From contig NC_084728.1 of NCBI RefSeq assembly GCF_033807575.1, forward strand, positions 9,933,451-9,997,450: 64,000 bases of DNA, given 5' to 3'. The translations under genes and the position numbers were made by a program. Below, one piece after another: positions 12,601 through 21,600 of the stretch (position 1 is its first letter; each line of letters starts with the position of its first letter). The stretch is from Cydia pomonella (Eukaryota; Arthropoda; Insecta; Lepidoptera; Tortricidae). Under the pieces are notes generated by a model that was given only the letters and a program-made list of their open reading frames with translations, was not told the origin of the DNA and did not search any database.

Positions 12601-15600
12601 CAGCTGTACGTGCACTTTGAAGGGCCAGTGTCACTGCCAAATGTCGCTATGTGCCATACATTTTTCGTTCTTTCCATACCCTTACCGTCATACCGACGAC
12701 CAGTCTGGCCTAGTGGGTAGTGACTCTGCCTATGAAGCCGATGGTTCAGGGTTTTAATCCCGATAAGTCATGAATGTTTTCTATGTATTTCATTGGCCTT
12801 CGAGTCTATTACAGACTATACAAGCAGTGTCAGGCAGGGCGACAACGTTTTTCATGGCTGTGTAAGCCAATACGGGAGCGGCAAACACGCCCACAAGCCT
12901 GGCAGTTGTAGTTTGCCCCTGCGAAACAGGTGTCAGGCTGATGACGCTTGGCCCGCTTACTTGCGAGTGTCTTAAACCAAGCGTCGTCGTGAATTTTACG
13001 TCCATCGAATAACAGTTTGCGCCACTTGTCTCTGTCCTCGGCAAGCTCTTCCCATCTGTGAACCGGGATGTTAAAGGCGTGCATGTCTCGCTTGGCGCAA
13101 TCCTTATGTCGTAGCATTGGCCGACCGACGCTTCTCTTGGCATCAGCAATGGCGCCAAGCAAAACACGTCGCGGCAAACGAGAAGGTTGCATGCACATGC
13201 CCCAGCCAACGTAAGCGTCGTTGTTTTAGCAGCGCAAAGAGGCTGGGCAGTTGAGCAAGCTCAAGCACCCCCTCGTTCGTGACCCTATCCCTCCAGTGTA
13301 TGCCCAAAATGTTTCGGATGCAGCGCATGTGGAAGGCGTTAAGACGACGTTCGTGCTTGGCATACGATGTCCAGGTCTCAGCCCCGTACAAGAGTATGCT
13401 ATGTATTTGTATATTATATATATCGTTATCTGAGTACCCACAACACAAGCCTTCTTGAGCTTACCGTGGGACTTAGTCAATTTGTCTAAGAATGGCCCTA
13501 TAATATTTATTTGTTATACGAAGTCTATAAAAATGGTATCGGAATGGAAATAAAAATCTTAGGACACTTTTTTCCTCATGTTAGGATCGAAAGATCTCGT
13601 GATTCTGAGTAATAACATATAAAAAAATAAAGTGTAGTTTCCAACCATAAACTATAGCTTAAAACGAATAAACGTATGGCCGCCTTTAAAAAAAAACTGA
13701 TTCGACAAAAAAAACCATTTCATTATTGAACCTGCTCACAAAATTCACAAAAATCATTTCATTTATTTCTTTATAAAACAATAGTTTTACACGTCAAAAA
13801 TTACAGTATGTCACATTTAGAACCATTTATATCTATAATTAATTTACATAATACATCTACAACAAAATATACTTATTAAAAAATATATTAGATATACACC
13901 GTGTTTTTATTCAATTTCATTAACGTTTAAAGAAACTAAATGGCATAGTAATTTTTCAAAAAAAAAAAATTTTTTTGTTTTTTTTTTACTATTTTTATAA
14001 AAAGTAACTAAATGTTGCATATAGCGTTGTTGTAACACGGGCATTACATTTAACTCAACCAAACAATTGAAGTCATTTCGAACGTCGATCGTCCGAGATA
14101 GTACTTACGTTTAGTAGCAAATGTATTAACTCGCACTAAATACTAATCAATAAGTAAACAGACCCTAAGGCAAGTGTACACGCTCGTAAGGGCCTTATAA
14201 GATAAAAATTAATGATTGATTATCTCTGAAATGGAGTTAATTAGAATATCGGTGTCTTTGAGAAAGTTACTTAATTTAAGCTCAGGAATGCACCCTCGAA
14301 ATTAACGCAAATCAAAAAAAAACACGGTGTATAATATGTCAGGTAGGTACAATTGTTATGAGCGTGAAATTTGTAGATAAGTTACATTTTTTTTAATATT
14401 TCAATAGCTTGGGATAGCGAGCCAGTTCAAGAGTGTACGCCGTTGAAAAATTCGTCAACAGAGTAGTACGCTTCAGACATGAGTTTAGTCTTAAGTTTAT
14501 TTACGAAACTTCTATTATTAGTCACATTTTTAATCTCTAAGGGTATATGGTTATATATTTTAGGACCTATTGAGTGGAGGCACTTTTTAGACTTGGCTAG
14601 ACGAATCGGTTAAGAATTGCTGCATGTAGGTATACGACGACATACGAAAGCATTTTTGCCCAGGCTGAATCGGAGACTCGCTAACAGTCAATAAAAGGGC
14701 TCTTATGACTGGGTCCCCAGAATTTTCTGTAGCTGGTTTTACGGTAGGTTCGGTAGCGGAGCTCAACGAGGGTGCGGAGTGTTAGGGTCGACAACGCGCA
14801 GGTAACTCCTCTGGAGTTGCAGGCATACAAAGGCTACGGAAACTGCTTACCATCAGGCGGGCCGTATTTGCCACCGACGTAGTATTAAAAAAATAAATTT
14901 GGTACCCAAAACACAAGCCAAGAGAATTATTAATGACGACGATCTGACGAATGCTCGACTTCAAAGTCTGGAGCATCGTCGCAAGGTTGCCAGCCTAACG
15001 ATCTTTTATAGGATACATTTCGGAGAGTGTGCTGAGGAATTGCACAACCTTATTCCTCCATCCCCATTTCACCATCGGACTACCAGACAATCGGCACTTC
15101 GGCATCGCTTCATGGTAGGTATTCCACAAATACGCACGAAGCGTTTCGCTTCAACATTCCTTATGCGAATTGCCAACGAGTGGAATGCCCTGCCCGAGTC
15201 TGTGTTTCCGTATGAGTACAATCTGAATCTCTTCAAGGCTAGAGTAAATAGGTATCTCATAGGTAAGCGTGCTCCACCGTAGACCGCATCATCACTTACC
15301 ATCAGGTGTGATCGTGGTCAAACACCTGCCTATCCTCCATTAAAAAAAAAAAAAGCCTAAAGTAATCTTGGTACGCTGTATCACCAACTTTGTATAGAAT
15401 TAATATAAATTAATGCTAACTATTAAATTACAGAGGAGCCTATGTCTCTAGCCGACGTTGTGGATGAAATGACCCTTCGCGCCGAGAATTCCGGACCTTT
15501 AAAGGTATTTTTGTATACTTACTTTTTACAAGCTTTTATTTAACCTGGAATATTTGTTTGTATGTAATTGTAGGTATGTATGTTCGGGTCAAATCTTGCA

Positions 15601-18600
15601 AGCTAAATTGGCTTCTTGACTGTTTTTTGTAAATAATGTCAAACGATCTTGATTTTCCTGAGGATCAAATGTCTATATAGGACTCATGGCATTTAAGCAA
15701 CACATAGATCAGAAATGAGAGTTAAAGTCTGACGCTGGCACTCGACGATTGAAACGCCTCTAACAAAATGATAAGGTGATCACGTCACATCATATACTAA
15801 ATGTATGGAAGATCAACGAAAATTGCCATTTTGACCCTGAAATATTGCGTTTATGTGTATAGTTGTCATACAATTTATTTTTCACTAAAATGTAAGGAAT
15901 CGAATGGTAACATTTTCTTTTCTATTTTTGAAAAACAAAAAAAAAAAAATTTTTTGAGCCTTCTCAATATAATTTTTAAAATTCCACTTTTTTATAATAG
16001 ATGGCTCATTTTCTATCCATTTAACTAAATTTTGTTATAATATTCAACATGTGTCAAGTACCCAATTAGGCTCACTTCCTATGGGAATTTGTATACACGT
16101 AATGACGTGTATTCGATTGAGCTTCTTCTGACACTTAGAGACTCTACTTAGAGACTTACATATCTAAGTAAATTTAAGCTAGTAATTTTGTGTAGCTTTA
16201 CCGTCTTTTTATACCTAGATATTTTTCTAGCAGGAACAGAATTTGCTTAGTGCTTACCACAATAAAAATATCGACAATCTTGTTATCGATAAGTATATAC
16301 TTACTACTTCAACGAAGTATACATATTTAAGTAAAAGAGAAAGAGGGTCATTAATACATCAGTGCGATACTGTTAATAATAAAAAACTAAGATACACGTA
16401 CACTGTAGCCATATACAGAGACACAGATACAGATTTGCTATGGGATCAAAAATGGGTTTAATATAGACCATGTTGTATCATTCTGCGTCAATTTGAAAGA
16501 TGATTTGGGTGTGTGTTTATCATGGAGTGACTTATGGGAGAATTAATTCAGTGACACGAAGAAAGAAAGTTACAAAAGGGTTTCAATTCGTTTTCTAAAG
16601 TATGTAAAATATAAATAAATTTATAGTTTTGTTACTATTATCTATTTTTAACGCACCCTATTACCCTATATTTTTCTTTGTATTACCTCTATCACGTTGA
16701 AGTGGCACTTATCGATAACAGGACTGTCGATATTTTTATTTTGTGAAACACTTAGACGTCAACGTTCCTGCTACAAAAATATCTAGGTATAAATAAAATT
16801 ATATAATATACAAGCAGACGATGTTGCGTCTCACAGCTATATGTTATTACTATTTAAATATGAATGTACCCCGTTAGCTTGAACATGTCATGCTCGCTTA
16901 AAAGTCCTTGCTTACGGAGGCGTCGTCGATCGGGTCGCCACTTTCCCGAATGAAGGTTGAGGGAGGCGATGGCTGAGATACGCGTCATACTCGTGAACGG
17001 GTGCTGTTTGTGGAGACTGGTCTGTTTAAGCTAACTTTATTTTCGAGTATAATTACAGCGAGACACCTCATTCGGTTCTCGTGTTTCTTTTATCCTAATG
17101 AACAGCGCTCGAACAAATCATACGAATGACGTAAAAATGACGTAAATTTGCACACAGGATGATGTTTGTAGTTAAAACACCGTGTGGCATGTCGCACCAA
17201 CAAAATAATCGGTGACAGGATGTCTTGAGTAAAATAATCTCACGAAACTTGTTACTGTAAGCATAGAGGTATAACCAAACTTAGAGTGCTCACTCCATGG
17301 GCGTGTCTCACAGCATTTCAACCGCTGACAGTCCCCTGCCCAGATTTATGATGAAGTTCTAGAAGATCGGTTGGTCAGTTTTGTTTATTTTAAATAAGAA
17401 AGGTATTAGTTTACGGTAACCAAAAATGGTATACCAATCTTGGTGAACTTCGACATAAACAGGAGACCGTCAGCGGTTGAAACGCTCTGTGAAACACCCG
17501 CGGATACATTTAAAACGAGCATATTAAACAACAGTCAACAAATTCAAATATCTGGGCTCCATGCTTACGGCGGATGCCAATATAGATGCCGATGTTACGC
17601 ACCGAATAAATGTAGCGTGGCAAAAAAGGCGGACTCTCACTGGAGTTTTGTGTGACCCCCGCATGCCTATAAAAACGAAGGGCAAAGTCTATAAGACAGC
17701 TGTTCGCCCGGCATTACTGTACGGATCGGAATGTTGGACAGTAAAGAAGACACACGAGCGAAAAGTCCACGTAAACGAAATGAAGATGCTGCGGTGGGCA
17801 GGAGGGGTGACCAGGATGGACAGGGTGCGTAACGAGTTCATACGGGGCAGTTTTAAGGTTGCGCCTATCACTGACAAAATGTCAGAGTTTCGCCTTAGAT
17901 GGTATGGCCATGTAATGAGGCGCAGTGAAGACCATGTGGTAAGAATCGCCCTAAACTTACCAGAACACAAGCGGGGTAGCGGCCGCCCGCCATTAACCTG
18001 GTGGTCCAACATCGAGAGAGACCTTAAGAAAGCCCAATTGCCAAAACCGACACTCCGGGACCGACAGGCCTGGCGCAGAAGTGTGAGGAGACCCGACCCC
18101 AGATAACCGGAGCAGGGACTGACAAAGAAGAAGAAGAAGATATTAAACAACAAGTAATCTCAAAATGTATGGAGATTATTAATAAGTTTTAGTAAAACTT
18201 GATATTTGCAAGTTTTTACCTCACTTACAATGTTATATATATGGAGCTGACTGACAGCGGTCGAAACGCTCTGAGAAACATATGAAAAATAAAAATACTA
18301 TTTGAAATCATCCTATAAGTGGCTTGACGTCATCGGCATGATTTGTGGGAGCCCTGCTAATGAATGTTTTAATTATACGGAATTTTGACTCTTAGAGACT
18401 ATATTCATCTATCTCTAAGGATAATTTGATAAAAATTATTTAGTTCTGACATTTAGAGATAATTACACCTCCAAATAATTTTAGTTTTTTTTTTATCTGT
18501 TTCTGCTTTTTTATTATTATTATTTTAATTATTTTTTGTAATTCGACATTTAGATACTTTATACATCTCTAAGTGATAATAATATTTTACTTACTTTTTC

Positions 18601-21600
18601 TTTAAACAATAATACTTTAGTTTGCATTAATATTTTCAATTAATTGTATTTTATAATTGTTGATGTGCTCGTTTTTGTTTGTATGTAAATTCCATGTTGA
18701 TGTGTAAAAGTGCCCTTGTGGCCTATTTGCTGAATAAATGTTCAAGTTGAAGCTGAAATTTCACATACATATGATGTAAGTTGAGTGACAATGCAATATT
18801 ATGGTACCATCGAGCTGATCTGACGTTGGACGAATGGACACGGGAGGTGGCCTTCGAAACTTTGTGATGAAAAAAACGCAACCCAATTGTGTTTGGATTT
18901 GTTGTAATTGTCTCGATGAGTAATTTAACAGTTGAAAGTAAAATACAATTTTTTTTTGTTTTGCTACCTAAAGGTTACCTGGAAGAGATCGCTTTTTAGC
19001 GATAAGACCGCCTGTTGTTTACCTCTTCTTTATGTGTTGTATTATTTGTATTGTTTCTGTATTGAGGTGTGCAATAAAGATTATTTGTATTGTATTGTAC
19101 AGTCAGCGATAAAGGCTTGTATCAAAAAAATATTTATTTCACAAAAAGCTTATTAAAAACTTGTTATTTTGTTGTTAATAGAAATTTCCATTTGCAGTTA
19201 GTGCCGGCGCCTGGCGAGTTGGTATCGGCGCCGTATGAGGGCAGCTACTACCGAGCCAGAGTCATAGCAGTGCATGACCAAATAGAGGTTTATCAGACTA
19301 ATATTATATTAAAGAGTAAACCTTTTGTAGTTAGTGCCGACGCCGGGCGAGTTGGTATCGGCGCCGTATGAGGGCAGCTACTACCGAGCCAGAGTCATAG
19401 CAGTGCATGACCAAATAGAGGTTTATCAGACTAATATTATATTAAAGAGTAAACCTTTTGTAGTTAGTGCCGACGCCGGGCGAGTTGGTATCGGCGCCGT
19501 ATGAGGGCAGCTACTACCGAGCCAGAGTCATAGCAGTGCATGACCAAATAGAGGTTTATCAGACTTATATTATATTAAAGAGTAAACCTTTTGTAGTTAG
19601 TGCCGACGCCGGGCGAGTTGGTATCGGCGCCGTATGAGGGCAGCTACTACCGAGCCAGAGTCATAGCAGTGCATGACCAAATAGAGGTTTATCAGACTAA
19701 TATTATATTAAAGAGTAAACCTTTTGTAGTTAGTGCCGACGCCGGGCGAGTTGGTATCGGCGCCGTATGAGGGCAGCTACTACCGAGCCAGAGTCATAGC
19801 AGTGCATGACCAAATAGAGGTTTATCAGACTTATATTATATTAAAGAGTAAACCTTTTGTAGTTAGTGCCGACGCCGGGCGAGTTGGTATCGGCGCCGTA
19901 TGAGGGCAGCTACTACCGAGCCAGAGTCATAGCAGTGCATGACCAAATAGAGGTTTATCAGACTTATATTATATTAAAGAGTAAACCTTTTGTAGTTAGT
20001 GCCGACGCCGGGCGAGTTGATATTGGCGCCGTATGAGGGCAGCTACTACCGAGCCAGAGTCATAGCAGTGCATGACCAAATAGAGGTTTATCAGACTTAT
20101 ATTATATTAAAGAGTAAACCTTTTGTAGTTAGTGCCGACGCCGGGCGAGTTGGTATTGGCGCCGTATGAGGGCAGCTACTACCGAGCCAGAGTCATAGCA
20201 GTGCATGACCAAATAGAGGTTTATCAGACTAATATTATATTAAAGAGTAAACCTTTTGTAGTTAGTGCCGACGCCGGGCGAGTTGGTATTGGCGCCGTAT
20301 GAGGGCAGCTACTACCGAGCCAGAGTCATAGCAGTGCATGACCAAATAGAGGTTTATCAGACTTATATTATATTAAAGAGTAAACCTTTTGTAGTTAGTG
20401 CCGACGCCGGGCGAGTTGATATTGGCGCCGTATGAGGGCAGCTACTACCGAGCCAGAGTCATAGCAGTGCATGACCAAATAGAGGTTTATCAGACTTATA
20501 TTATATTAAAGAGTAAACCTTTTGTAGTTAGTGCCGACGCCGGGCGAGTTGGTATTGGCGCCGTATGAGGGCAGCTACTACCGAGCCAGAGTCATAGCAG
20601 TGCATGACCAAAAGAGGTTTATCAGACTTATATTATATTAAAGAGTAAACCTTTTGTAGTTAGTGCCGACGCCGGGCGAGTTGGTATTGGCGCCGTATGA
20701 GGGCAGCTACTACCGAGCCAGAGTCATAGCAGTGCATGACCAAATAGAGGTTTATCAGACTTATATTATATTAAAGAGTAAACCTTTTGTAGTTAGTGCC
20801 GACGCCGGGCGAGTTGGTATTGGCGCCGTATGAGGGCAGCTACTACCGTGCCAGAGTCATAGCAGTGCATGACCAAATAGAGGTTTATCAGACTTATATT
20901 ATATTAAAGAGTAAACCTTTTGTAGTTAGTGCCGACGCCGGGCGAGTTGGTATTGGCGCCGTATGAGGGCAGCTACTACCGAGCCAGAGTCATAGCAGTG
21001 CATGACCAAATAGAGGTTTATCAGACTAATATTATATTAAAGAGTAAACCTTTTGTAGTTAGTGCCGACGCCGGGCGAGTTGGTCTTGGCGCCGTATGTG
21101 GGCAGCTACTTATCAGGTTAGGATCATCGCAGCATACGCCCAAATTGGTAGAGGAATATCAATGAATTAGATGAGAATTAGATGTGTAAAGTTTAAGAAA
21201 AATTGTGCCCCCAAGTTTCACAACTAATGATTGCGCTTAAATTCCGTCCGTTTGATTGAATCACTTACAACTTCATCTTCTGCAATATACCACGAACATA
21301 ATGACAATATTAAGCATGTTTGAGAAAGCCCGCTTAAAAAGATTTTCAAAGGGTCACTTAAGAAAATGCATGCTTGAAAAAGCCCAGTTCTCATGGAACC
21401 GCGTTAAGAACCCATCTTAAGTGGAAATGCGCAATAACTTTAAAAAAGTTTGAAAACAAACAGGGACCAGTGTAAAATGGCATATTACGGTAGATATCGT
21501 AAAAACTGCTATCGTATTAAGTGTACGTATTATTTTTATTAGAAGCTCTGTAATCAAATCTTGTAAACAAATTTGGATCTACTTTCCATTGGTCAATTGA

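Noticed and set aside
19198..21165. CRISPR-like array
   Set aside because: The 133-bp units have no unique spacers and are copies of a coding exon with its splice sites in a eukaryotic gene.
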